A DNA stretch of 5,920 bases, from contig CAZPUJ010000785.1 in assembly GCA_964589725.1 (NCBI GenBank), forward strand, positions 1 to 5,920, read 5' to 3'. This document shows, one piece after another, positions 1 through 5,920 of this stretch. The notes under the pieces were generated by a model, which was not told where the DNA came from, did no database searches, and worked only from the letters and a program-made list of their open reading frames with translations. Numbering within the stretch: position 1 is the first letter of the stretch; the number at the start of each line of letters is the position of its first letter. The position numbers and the translations under genes are program-made. Source of the DNA: CAYSHJ01 sp964589725 (GTDB lineage Bacteria; Planctomycetota; Planctomycetia; Planctomycetales; Planctomycetaceae).

Positions 1-2484
1 GCCGGCGCGCAGCATGCCTGTGCGATCGCCAGTTCGCTCGGCATGAAACACATCCTGATTCATCCGCTGGCGAGCCTGCTCAGCGCGTATGGAATCGGCC
101 TGGCGGACGTGCGGCGGTTCAAAGAGCGTTCCGTGTTGAAGCCATACTCGACGGATCGTCTCTCCCAGTTGGAGTCGCTCTTCATCGAACTCGAACAAAC
201 CGCGTACTCCGAAGTGCTCGCCGAAGGGATCGCGCCGGAGAGAATCCGTCCGGCCGTGAGATCGCTCGATCTGCGGTACGTCGGCGTTGAAGCCACGATC
301 CGCGTAATTTGTCCGCGAGACGGCAACTACGCCACAAAATACGCGGAACTGCATCAACAACTTTACGGCTACACGCACATCGGTCGAGCTTTGGAGATCA
401 CCGCCGTTCGCGTCGAGGTCGTGGGCCAATCCGCCGAGGTTTCCGTTCCGTCGCAGCCGCTCGCGCCGCGAAAGCCTTGTCCGACGGAGATCACGCAAAC
501 GTGGTTCCACGACTCGTTCGTCGAGACCGCTGTCTACTTTCGCGAAGAGTTGCATCCCGGGGACGAGATTTCGGGACCAGCACTGATCTCCGAACCGGCG
601 TCGACAATCGTCGTCGATCCCGGTTGGACGGCACGGGTGTTGGGTAGGGGCGAGGTGTTGGTGGAAGTGGACGTCACCCCTCTCCCTCGGGGAGAAGGTG
701 GCCGAAGACCGGGTGAGGGTGTCGTGGCGCTCGGCCCTGCGACACCAACCGGTACTCATATTGATATCCGCAGCAAAGACGCACCTGCGAATGTGCGACA
801 ACGAATCGACGGTTCCCTCACCGTAGCCCTCTCCCAAAGAGAGAGGGGACCGAGCACCGACGACATCGCTGACCCCGTGCTGCTCGAGATCTACAACAAC
901 CTCTTCGCCTCCATCGCCGAGCAAATGGGCGTCACGCTGCAAAAGACCTCGTGCTCGACGAACGTCAAGGAACGACTTGATTTCAGTTGCGCGATCTTCG
1001 ACCCGCAGGGCAACTTGGTCGTCAACGCTCCGCACATCCCGGTGCATCTCGGCGCGATGAGCGAAACAGTCAAACGGCTCATCGCGGACAACCCGGAGCT
1101 ACAAGAAAGCAGAAGGCAGAAGGCAGAAGGCAGTGTTTCGGGTGACTCGACTGCCGACTGCCGACCGCCTACTGCCTACTCTGCCTCCGTCTTCGTCACC
1201 AACGATCCATATCGCGGCGGATCGCATCTGCCGGATGTCACGGTCGTCACGCCGATTCACGACGTCGCGACGGGCGAGCTAATCTTTTTCACGGCCAGTC
1301 GCGCACATCACGCGGAGATCGGCGGCATCCTGCCTGGCAGCATGCCGCCGTTCTCGAAGAACCTCGGCGAAGAAGGAGTCTTGATTCGTAACTTCAAGCT
1401 CGTCGATCAAGGTCTCTCGCGCGAAGACGAACTGCGACAGTTGTTGCTCAGCGGTCCGCATCCGACGCGCGCGGTGAACGACAACCTGGCCGACATCCGC
1501 GCGCAGGTCGCTGCCAATCAAATCGGAGTCCGATTGCTGCGCGAATTGGTCGACCGAAACTCGCTCGCCGTGGTGCAAGCCTACATGCGGCATATCCAAG
1601 TTGCCGCCGCGACGAAGATGCGACGGGCTTTGGCCGCCATCCCCGATGGGCGTTACGAACGAGTCGATCATCTCGACGACGGCTCGCCGATTCAGGCCGC
1701 GATCACGATTCATGGTGACTCGGCAACCGTGGACTTCACCGGCACGGGGCCGGTGTTGTCGAGCAACCTCAACGCAAATCGAGCGATCATCTCGGCGGCC
1801 GTGATGTACGTGTTCCGTTGCCTGATCAAAGAAGACATTCCGCTCAACGGCGGCGTGCTCGAACCGATCACGATCATCCTGCCCGAGTGTCTATTGAACC
1901 CGCCGGAAGATCCCAATCCGTCGCAAAGCGCGGCGGTCGTCGGTGGCAACGTCGAAACTTCGCAGCGCGTCGTCGACACGCTGCTCGGCGCACTGGGCGT
2001 CGCGGCGGCCAGCCAAGGAACGATGAACAACCTCACGTTCGGCGACGCGACGTTCGGATATTACGAAACGATCTGCGGCGGCTCCGGCGCGACGCAACAA
2101 GCCGACGGAGCCGACGCCGTCCACACGCACATGACCAACACGCGACTGACCGACGTCGAAGTCATCGAGCGGCGCTATCCCGTCCGCGTTCACGAGTTCT
2201 CGATTCGTCGCGGCTCCGGCGGGGCAGGGGGGCATCGCGGCGGTGACGGTATTGTACGCCGCATCGAGTTCCTCAAATCGCTCAACGTCTCACTGTTGAC
2301 CGAGCGTCGCGGCCCGTTCGCCCCATTCGGTCTGGAAGGCGGTCAACCGGGAGCACTCGGCCGCAACACGCTACTCAAAGCCGGATCGACGGAACCGATC
2401 GACCTCGGCGGCAAAGCCCAAGTCCAAGTCGAACCAGGTGACCTTCTGACCATCGCAACGCCTGGCGGAGGCGGTTTCGGTTGA
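1..2484 (+). CDS. 5-oxoprolinase / hydantoinase HyuA-HyuB fusion protein, 5' end missing
   Basis: The reading frame is open from the first base, and the protein already begins inside a conserved region (AGQHACAIASSLGMKHILIHP), so the methionine at base 43 is internal. 827 residues are visible; fused family members usually have about 1,200-1,300, so the N-terminal HyuA ATPase part lies outside the window. Counting the first codon as residue 1, the HyuA C-terminal part runs to about residue 225. HyuB starts near residue 290 (DPVLLEIYNNLFASIAEQMG). HyuB signatures follow: NDPYRGGSHLPD (401-412), SRAHHAEIGG (433-442), a Gly-rich RRGSGGAGG stretch near the C-terminus, and a terminal PGGGGFG. Family knowledge: 5-oxoprolinases hydrolyse 5-oxo-L-proline to glutamate with ATP in the cytoplasm; related enzymes act on hydantoins. 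The substrate cannot be fixed from sequence alone. Two repeat-derived inserts (about residues 225-284 and 368-396) are translated without a stop, so the gene appears intact rather than broken. Confidence 0.93.
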   Translation, partial: AGAQHACAIASSLGMKHILIHPLASLLSAYGIGLADVRRFKERSVLKPYSTDRLSQLESLFIELEQTAYSEVLAEGIAPERIRPAVRSLDLRYVGVEATIRVICPRDGNYATKYAELHQQLYGYTHIGRALEITAVRVEVVGQSAEVSVPSQPLAPRKPCPTEITQTWFHDSFVETAVYFREELHPGDEISGPALISEPASTIVVDPGWTARVLGRGEVLVEVDVTPLPRGEGGRRPGEGVVALGPATPTGTHIDIRSKDAPANVRQRIDGSLTVALSQRERGPSTDDIADPVLLEIYNNLFASIAEQMGVTLQKTSCSTNVKERLDFSCAIFDPQGNLVVNAPHIPVHLGAMSETVKRLIADNPELQESRRQKAEGSVSGDSTADCRPPTAYSASVFVTNDPYRGGSHLPDVTVVTPIHDVATGELIFFTASRAHHAEIGGILPGSMPPFSKNLGEEGVLIRNFKLVDQGLSREDELRQLLLSGPHPTRAVNDNLADIRAQVAANQIGVRLLRELVDRNSLAVVQAYMRHIQVAAATKMRRALAAIPDGRYERVDHLDDGSPIQAAITIHGDSATVDFTGTGPVLSSNLNANRAIISAAVMYVFRCLIKEDIPLNGGVLEPITIILPECLLNPPEDPNPSQSAAVVGGNVETSQRVVDTLLGALGVAAASQGTMNNLTFGDATFGYYETICGGSGATQQADGADAVHTHMTNTRLTDVEVIERRYPVRVHEFSIRRGSGGAGGHRGGDGIVRRIEFLKSLNVSLLTERRGPFAPFGLEGGQPGALGRNTLLKAGSTEPIDLGGKAQVQVEPGDLLTIATPGGGGFG
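675..850. repeat. Paired CCCTCTCC-type inverted-repeat element, in frame at the HyuA/HyuB junction
   Basis: Two related GC-rich modules face each other. The left one (675-721) has a small hairpin, TCTCCC-TCG-GGGAGA at 681-695, and ends in GGGTGAGGG. The right one (about 815-850) begins CCCTCACC and has the hairpin CCCTCTC/GAGAGGG (827-833 with 841-847). The reverse complement of the right module aligns with the left one, with a gap of about ten bases, so the whole is an inverted-repeat-bounded element of about 175 bases with a spacer of roughly 90 bases. It is translated as a linker between the HyuA and HyuB parts, where homologues have a short connection. The exact ends are uncertain and no target duplication is obvious. 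Confidence 0.72.
1104..1186. repeat. 7-base tandem/inverted repeat (AGAAGGC type), in frame in HyuB
   Basis: The left arm (1104-1134) is four tandem 7-mers, AGAAAGC followed by three AGAAGGC. The right arm (1150-1186) is a degenerate run of the opposite sense, with GCCGACT, GCCGACC and GCCTACT units. The arms are separated by about 15 bases and could fold back on each other. The segment encodes a Gln/Lys/Ser/Thr-rich stretch (about residues 368-396) placed between the conserved helix ending IADNPEL and the strand VFVTNDPYRGG. Family members usually have only a short turn (such as RPGD) here, so the segment looks like an insertion. Confidence 0.7.
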
Positions 2485-2485
2485 C

Positions 2486-4663
2486 TCACTTCCTCGTCAA
2501 CCGCTCAGCATATCCCGCAGCTTGGAAGAATTTCGCCGCGCGGTCGAACGCCGCCTCCTTGGCATTGATCAGCGTGACCTGACGCGGCGCGAGCAGGCCG
2601 AGAGCATCCGGAACGTCGAGCACTTTCATCACGCCCAAAAAGTGTGGGCCGTCGCGATGACTGCTCGGCGGATCGACGAGGATCGTTTCGGCGATGCAGT
2701 TTTCAAACAGTGCGGCATACGCGCCGAGGACTCCCGCTTGGCCTTTGCCGACCACGCCGACGGACAACTCGTTGCCCTCCGCTTCGTGCAGCCAGCGAGC
2801 CGTCGCCTGCACGTCCCACACGCGACCCGTGTCGACCGTGCGGCCGAGCAACGCATGCGCGCGCTCGACGTAGTTCGGCGGGTTCTTGCGAGTCCACGCC
2901 GAAAACTCTCCGCAGCCGCGCGGGCTGAGCACCGTCACCGGTTGACCCTCCGGAAAAACTCCCTTCGTCCACGCCGGTAACTTGCCTTCCGGTTCATCGG
3001 CGTTGAGCACGACCAACCACAACCGTTTCGGTCGAGTTTGATCCTGGCGAGCGGGGGGCGTCAGCCCCCCGGTTTGTTGAGAAACATCGCGCTCGGATTG
3101 CGAGTTGACCGCTCCATCAACCGGGGGGCTGACGCCCCCCGCTCGCCCGACTCGCGCCGCGAGCACGAACACCTCGGCGTCGGTTCGCAGAATGACACGA
3201 CCGTCCGGCATTTCCTCGCGGACCTCTGCAGCCGGGATTTCATCCGGCCACTCGCGGAATACGCGATTCAATAAGTCGCCTCTCAGTCGTTTCGACCACG
3301 CCGAGTATTCATCTTTGTTCCTGGGTGTCGTGGGCTTCGCGAGTTCCACGAACGACTCGTCGATCTTCGCATTGAGGCTGTCTTTTGGCAGGTCGCTGTC
3401 TTCGGGGAAGACGCGAAGTTGTTTCCCTTCGAACGGCGGTAGTGGAGGCTCGGCAACTTCGGAGTTGTCTCCCTTGAGATGCTTGCTGATCCAGCGATAG
3501 GCCATCAGCCGCAGTTCGACGTTGTCGGCGTGTCCGCCCGGTGTGACGCCGATGTCGAACAGCTCGCCCGGTTTCTTCTCGTACCAGTTGTAGAGCTTCG
3601 CCAGCCGAGCTCGAATGCGTTCATTGCCGGGCATCGGGAAGATCGTGTCGTAGCCGGAGTTCTCAAACAGCATCGGCCGCGGAGCCACCAGCGCCGCGAT
3701 GGTCGTCCACTCCCAACGATAGGCGTTGTACAGGAACATGCAGTCGCAGTGACCGTTGCAGACCTTGTCGGTCACGTAGCTTTGCAGATCGCTCATGCCG
3801 CTGACCGGCACGCAGACTTTGACTCGCTCATCCCCCGCCGAGATCCAAAACGTCGCCGCCCCGCCGCCGCTGATTCCCGTGACCGCGATTCGCTCGGGAT
3901 CAACCTCGGGCCGCGACACGAGATAGTCGATCGCTCGCACGCCGTTCCAACACTCGACGCCGGCGGACGTGTAGCCATACGAATGCCACCACCAGCGCTC
4001 GTGGTTGTACGTCCCATGATGAATACCGGCGACTTCACCGAGTTGCAGCGTGTCGATGATCAGGCACACGAACCCATGCGTCGCGAACCACATCCCATGC
4101 TGCTGAAACGCCGTTTTGTTCCCGTCGCGTCCTTTGCCCGAGTGACCGCAGACGTAAAGGACGGCCGGTAATTTGCCTTGGCGAGCGGGGGGCGTCAGCC
4201 CCCTGATGCTTTGAGAGTCTGCCGACTCTCCCGACGAATTGGCCGCGTTCTCCTTGGACGCATCAGGGGGCTGACGCCCCCCGCTCGCCGGGGATAACGG
4301 CTTCGGCAGATACAAATTCCCGGTGACATACAACCCTGGCTTCGATTGGAAATGTACCTTCTCGACACTGAAGTTCTCCCGCTCGACCGTCCCGGTGACC
4401 GTCGCGTTGAGGGGAGTCTTCTCCGGCACCGGCCACAGTCCGAGCATGTCGAAATACTGCTGCTTCAACTCCTCGCGCCGAGCTTCCCACTGCTCCCGCG
4501 ACTCAGCCCCTTCAAGCACACTCTGACTGACCCAATTCGTCTCGCTCGCGAGATACTTCTCGATGGCCTCGTCGCCGGGACGCGGTTCGGCGGCGAAAAG
4601 AGAGGTCCAGCAAAGGCTCAACCACGCTGACATCGCCACCACCGAACACCGATTTCCGATCAT
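2486..4663 (-). CDS. Secreted alpha/beta hydrolase, acetylxylan-esterase-like, with degenerate second hydrolase domain
   Basis: Starting at the ATG ending at 4663 gives 725 residues. This start is preferred because GGAG lies six bases upstream and because the protein then opens with a typical signal peptide (basic MIGNR, a hydrophobic stretch, LFAA near residues 22-25). An upstream ATG at 4675 and longer extensions add only atypical sequence. The N-terminal catalytic domain (about residues 55-400) has the nucleophile elbow GISGGG with Ser265, a likely acid Asp339 in YDTIFP, and His378 in PGGH. It also contains the NGHCDCMF segment seen in planctomycete relatives. The expected role is hydrolysis of an ester, such as acetylated polysaccharide, outside the cytoplasm; the substrate is inferred only. 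A C-terminal domain (about 547-725) again looks hydrolase-like but lacks a Ser nucleophile. Two palindromic elements are translated in frame at about residues 125-162 and 506-540. The gene converges on the oxoprolinase gene. Confidence 0.88.
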   Translation of the reverse strand: MIGNRCSVVAMSAWLSLCWTSLFAAEPRPGDEAIEKYLASETNWVSQSVLEGAESREQWEARREELKQQYFDMLGLWPVPEKTPLNATVTGTVERENFSVEKVHFQSKPGLYVTGNLYLPKPLSPASGGRQPPDASKENAANSSGESADSQSIRGLTPPARQGKLPAVLYVCGHSGKGRDGNKTAFQQHGMWFATHGFVCLIIDTLQLGEVAGIHHGTYNHERWWWHSYGYTSAGVECWNGVRAIDYLVSRPEVDPERIAVTGISGGGAATFWISAGDERVKVCVPVSGMSDLQSYVTDKVCNGHCDCMFLYNAYRWEWTTIAALVAPRPMLFENSGYDTIFPMPGNERIRARLAKLYNWYEKKPGELFDIGVTPGGHADNVELRLMAYRWISKHLKGDNSEVAEPPLPPFEGKQLRVFPEDSDLPKDSLNAKIDESFVELAKPTTPRNKDEYSAWSKRLRGDLLNRVFREWPDEIPAAEVREEMPDGRVILRTDAEVFVLAARVGRAGGVSPPVDGAVNSQSERDVSQQTGGLTPPARQDQTRPKRLWLVVLNADEPEGKLPAWTKGVFPEGQPVTVLSPRGCGEFSAWTRKNPPNYVERAHALLGRTVDTGRVWDVQATARWLHEAEGNELSVGVVGKGQAGVLGAYAALFENCIAETILVDPPSSHRDGPHFLGVMKVLDVPDALGLLAPRQVTLINAKEAAFDRAAKFFQAAGYAERLTRK
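3046..3147. repeat. Palindromic in-frame element, GGCGAGC family, copy near the hydrolase C-terminal domain
   Basis: The element is bounded by a perfect 29-base inverted repeat (3046-3074 with 3119-3147) that begins GGCGAGCGGGGGGCGTCAGC. The spacer is 44 bases. Total length is 102 bases, exactly 34 codons. On the coding (minus) strand it reads as RAGGVSPP, then an AVNS-containing spacer, then GGLTPPARQ. It lies between two predicted strands, VFVLAAR and LWLVVLN, at the start of the C-terminal domain. No clear target-site duplication is visible. Confidence 0.88.
4180..4289. repeat. Palindromic in-frame element, GGCGAGC family, copy in the hydrolase N-terminal region
   Basis: The element is bounded by a perfect 30-base inverted repeat (4180-4209 with 4260-4289) with a 50-base spacer, 110 bases in all. 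Its arms match those of the copy at 3046-3147 over roughly the outer 24 bases. The spacers are also related: coding-strand GCGGCCAATTCG corresponds to GCGGTCAACTCG, giving AANS and AVNS, and both copies have TCTCAA before the right arm. The peptide runs ASGGRQPPDA to RGLTPPARQ and interrupts the loop between LYLPKPLS and GKLPAVLYVCGH, just before the core hydrolase strand. Confidence 0.88.
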
Positions 4664-4669
4664 GACAGT

Positions 4670-4673
4670 CTCC
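4670..4673 (-). promoter_or_regulatory. Ribosome binding site of the hydrolase gene
   Basis: On the minus strand GGAG stands six bases before the ATG at 4663. This is the only well-spaced Shine-Dalgarno-like motif near the candidate starts, and it decides the start used for the hydrolase. Confidence 0.55.
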
Positions 4674-4755
4674 ATCGATGCAGACTTCGCGCGGCCAGGA
4701 CTGCGGGGATTCGTCTTGGCCTTGTGAGAAACGTTCGAACGAACAGCGAGCCGCA

Positions 4756-4801
4756 GTTGACGATTCGCGTGGTCACGATAACCTCGCGTCAATCATCCGT
4801 C
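4756..4801 (+). repeat. Direct-repeat motif, copy 1 (upstream of radical SAM gene)
   Basis: The motif consists of GTTGACG, then TTCG, then the 14-mer CACGATAACCTCGC at 4774-4787, with ATCCGTC at 4795-4801. The same blocks in the same order occur at 5831-5870. The first 32 bases match at 25 positions without gaps, and the last block is offset by six bases. It ends about 70 bases before the radical SAM start codon, a position that fits a promoter or regulator site. Confidence 0.5.
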
Positions 4802-4869
4802 ATGTCAGTCCGCAGTTTTGACGGCGCGGCAGCGACCGGCTTCGATTCTCCTTTCGGTTGGCGAGTCTC

Positions 4870-5703
4870 ATGTCCCCCTCCGAGCTTTGCACGGCACGTT
4901 GGCCAATCGCAGCGGGCCATAATCGGCACTGTCTGCTGTGCGAGCATCGCTGCGGCGTCGACCGTTCGGCGGGAGAACGCGGCCCGTGTCATGCGGGGGT
5001 CGAAGCGCGAGTCTTCCGGCATCGCGTCGAGTATGGCGAGGAATTGGAGCTGATTCCATCGCACCTGTTTTATCTGTCGGGATGCGACCTGCGCTGTGCG
5101 TTTTGCATCGCCGAGGTGAATGCGTTTGATCCCAGTCGCGGCACGCTGCTGACACCCGAGTTCTTCGCCAAAACGGTCGCTTGGGGCTGCGGGCAAGGGG
5201 CTCGCAACGTACAGTGGGTTGGCGGCGAGCCGACGATTCACCTGCCGCAAATCCTGCGCGCGATGGCCGTCGTCAGCGACTTGCCGCCGATTGTGTGGAA
5301 GTCGGACTTTCATGGGACTCGCGATGCGTTTGAGCTGCTCGACGGAATCGTCTCGGTTTACGTGGCCGATTTGAAGTTTGGCAACGACGAGTGTGCTCGG
5401 CGGATCGCGGGGATTGATGGATACCTGGAGAAGGTCACTCCGAATCTGTCATGGGCGGCGGCGGCGCGCGGCGATTTGATCGTGCGACATCTCTTACTGC
5501 CGGGACATTGGGAATGCTGCGCGGTTCCGATCTTTCAGTGGATGCAAGACAATCTGCCAGGCACCAAATTCAGCCTACGCGACGGCTATTTACCGAAGTG
5601 GCAGGCAACCCGTGACGAGAGCTTGAATCGTGTGATTTCTCGGAGCGAAAGCCAGCAAGCTTGGACGTTGGCGAGGCAACTGAATCTGAATCTCGTGCCA
5701 TGA
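4870..5703 (+). CDS. Radical SAM protein, PflX / pyruvate-formate-lyase-activating-enzyme-like
   Basis: The 277-residue product has the radical SAM cluster motif CDLRCAFC (Cys72, Cys76, Cys79, CxxxCxxC), which binds a 4Fe-4S cluster and S-adenosylmethionine, and a GGEP motif at 118-121. An extra N-terminal cysteine set, Cys21, Cys24, Cys28 and Cys40 in CLLCEHRCG...GPC, is typical of the PflX-like group (COG1313) and could bind a second Fe-S cluster. Further family-like segments are VGGEPTIHLPQIL and DLKFGNDECA. The protein is probably cytoplasmic. Its substrate is unknown, and no glycyl radical enzyme is visible nearby. The ATG at 4870 is chosen; a TTG at 4858 would add four residues, and an in-frame stop at 4819 excludes longer forms. 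Neither start has a strong ribosome binding site. The protein is about the size of ordinary activating enzymes, slightly shorter than some PflX members. Confidence 0.87.
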   Translation: MSPSELCTARWPIAAGHNRHCLLCEHRCGVDRSAGERGPCHAGVEARVFRHRVEYGEELELIPSHLFYLSGCDLRCAFCIAEVNAFDPSRGTLLTPEFFAKTVAWGCGQGARNVQWVGGEPTIHLPQILRAMAVVSDLPPIVWKSDFHGTRDAFELLDGIVSVYVADLKFGNDECARRIAGIDGYLEKVTPNLSWAAAARGDLIVRHLLLPGHWECCAVPIFQWMQDNLPGTKFSLRDGYLPKWQATRDESLNRVISRSESQQAWTLARQLNLNLVP

Positions 5704-5718
5704 CCGCAAGGTGCGGTC
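5702..5718 (+). terminator. Compact hairpin at the end of the radical SAM gene, possible terminator
   Basis: GACCGCA and TGCGGTC form a perfect seven-base-pair stem with a three-base AGG loop. The left arm begins inside the TGA stop codon. The following bases (TCTCCCGTCC) are pyrimidine-rich but not a good T run, so intrinsic termination is plausible rather than certain. It may instead be a short dispersed palindrome. Confidence 0.4.
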
Positions 5719-5830
5719 TCTCCCGTCCGAAAATCTCGTTCCGCGATACGTGACATCGCTTTCACGATCGAATGGAGATCGCACCGATACCAACCGGCGC
5801 ACTTGAAGCTGCCCCCGGCGTGCCTTTGGT

Positions 5831-5870
5831 GTTGACGCTTCGTCGTCGCACGATAACCTCGCTATCCGTC
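5831..5870 (+). repeat. Direct-repeat motif, copy 2 (near window end)
   Basis: This is the second copy of the motif at 4756-4801: GTTGACG at 5831-5837, CACGATAACCTCGC at 5849-5862 and ATCCGTC at 5864-5870. The spacing between the first two blocks is identical in the two copies. By analogy with the first copy it may precede a plus-strand gene starting beyond the window. Apart from this motif, the stretch from 5719 to 5920 shows no gene that can be supported. Confidence 0.45.
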
Positions 5871-5920
5871 GCCGATCATTTCCTCAGGCCAATCTTGCCG
5901 TCATTCGATGATCGTTTCAT

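Larger units (their letters stand above)
4664..4869. promoter_or_regulatory. Divergent intergenic region with palindrome and direct-repeat motif
   Basis: This 206-base gap separates the divergent hydrolase and radical SAM genes and must hold both of their promoters, unless the radical SAM gene is read from elsewhere. It contains a perfect 10-base palindrome CGTTCGAACG (4732-4741) that could be an operator. It also contains a motif at 4756-4801 that is repeated at 5831-5870. A TTGACG hexamer at 4757-4762 resembles a -35 box, but no convincing -10 box follows at the usual distance. No transcription start can be assigned. Confidence 0.4.

Noticed and set aside
43..45. ATG at 43 as the start of the oxoprolinase
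   Set aside because: The 14 codons before it encode the conserved AGQHACAIASSLG segment of the family in the same frame, so the true start is upstream of the window.
3046..3147. CRISPR repeat or transcription terminator
   Set aside because: The perfect palindromic arms occur as two isolated copies inside a coding sequence, over 1 kb apart, with no regular spacers and no T run, so neither interpretation fits.
3479..4171. 230-codon plus-strand open frame opposite the hydrolase gene
   Set aside because: It lies antisense to a well-supported hydrolase with an intact catalytic triad, shows no domain of its own, and is the expected shadow of GC-rich coding sequence.
4664..4792. N-terminal extension of the hydrolase by 43 residues
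   Set aside because: The extension is basic and low in similarity to any secretion signal. It would bury a good signal peptide inside the protein, and the GGAG-preceded ATG at 4663 is better supported.
4789..5313. 174-codon minus-strand open frame opposite the radical SAM gene
   Set aside because: The opposite strand encodes the conserved radical SAM motifs. This frame has no recognisable domain and covers the intergenic region as well.
5772..5920. Open frame from an ATG to the window end, 49 codons, beginning MEIAPIPTGALEAA
   Set aside because: No ribosome binding site, no recognisable family, and it runs across the direct-repeat motif. A stop-free stretch of this length is common in GC-rich DNA. 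A gene truncated by the window edge cannot be excluded.

Overview
The window carries three protein-coding genes on moderately GC-rich DNA and no RNA genes or CRISPR arrays. The organism is most likely a planctomycete. This is inferred from the secreted esterase-type hydrolase, which resembles a family abundant in that phylum, and from short GC-rich palindromic repeats of a kind common in planctomycete genomes. No marker gene is present to prove it.

Layout: (1) 1-2484, plus strand, is the 3' two thirds of a fused HyuA-HyuB gene of the 5-oxoprolinase/hydantoinase family; its start lies before the window. (2) 2486-4663, minus strand, is a secreted alpha/beta hydrolase of the acetylxylan-esterase-like type with a second, apparently non-catalytic, hydrolase-like domain. 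It converges on gene 1, and the two stop codons are one base apart. (3) 4664-4869 is a divergent intergenic region. (4) 4870-5703, plus strand, is a radical SAM protein of the PflX/pyruvate-formate-lyase-activating-enzyme-like group. A compact hairpin overlaps its stop codon. (5) 5719-5920 holds no convincing gene, but it contains a second copy of a motif found upstream of the radical SAM gene.

The most unusual property of the window is that both long genes are interrupted, without loss of reading frame, by inverted-repeat elements. The oxoprolinase gene carries a paired CCCTCTCC-type element at its HyuA/HyuB junction (about 675-850). It also carries a 7-base tandem/inverted repeat (about 1104-1186) just before the conserved NDPYRGG motif. 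The hydrolase gene carries two copies of one palindromic element (3046-3147 and 4180-4289), with 29-30 base perfect arms and related spacers. All four sit in what look like loops or linkers and are translated. This resembles the in-frame palindromic elements described in Rickettsia genes, but the sequences are different.

The three genes show no obvious shared pathway: glutamate recovery from 5-oxoproline or a related lactam/hydantoin, extracytoplasmic ester hydrolysis, and an orphan radical SAM activity. They look like neighbours rather than an operon, since each adjacent pair is convergent or divergent.
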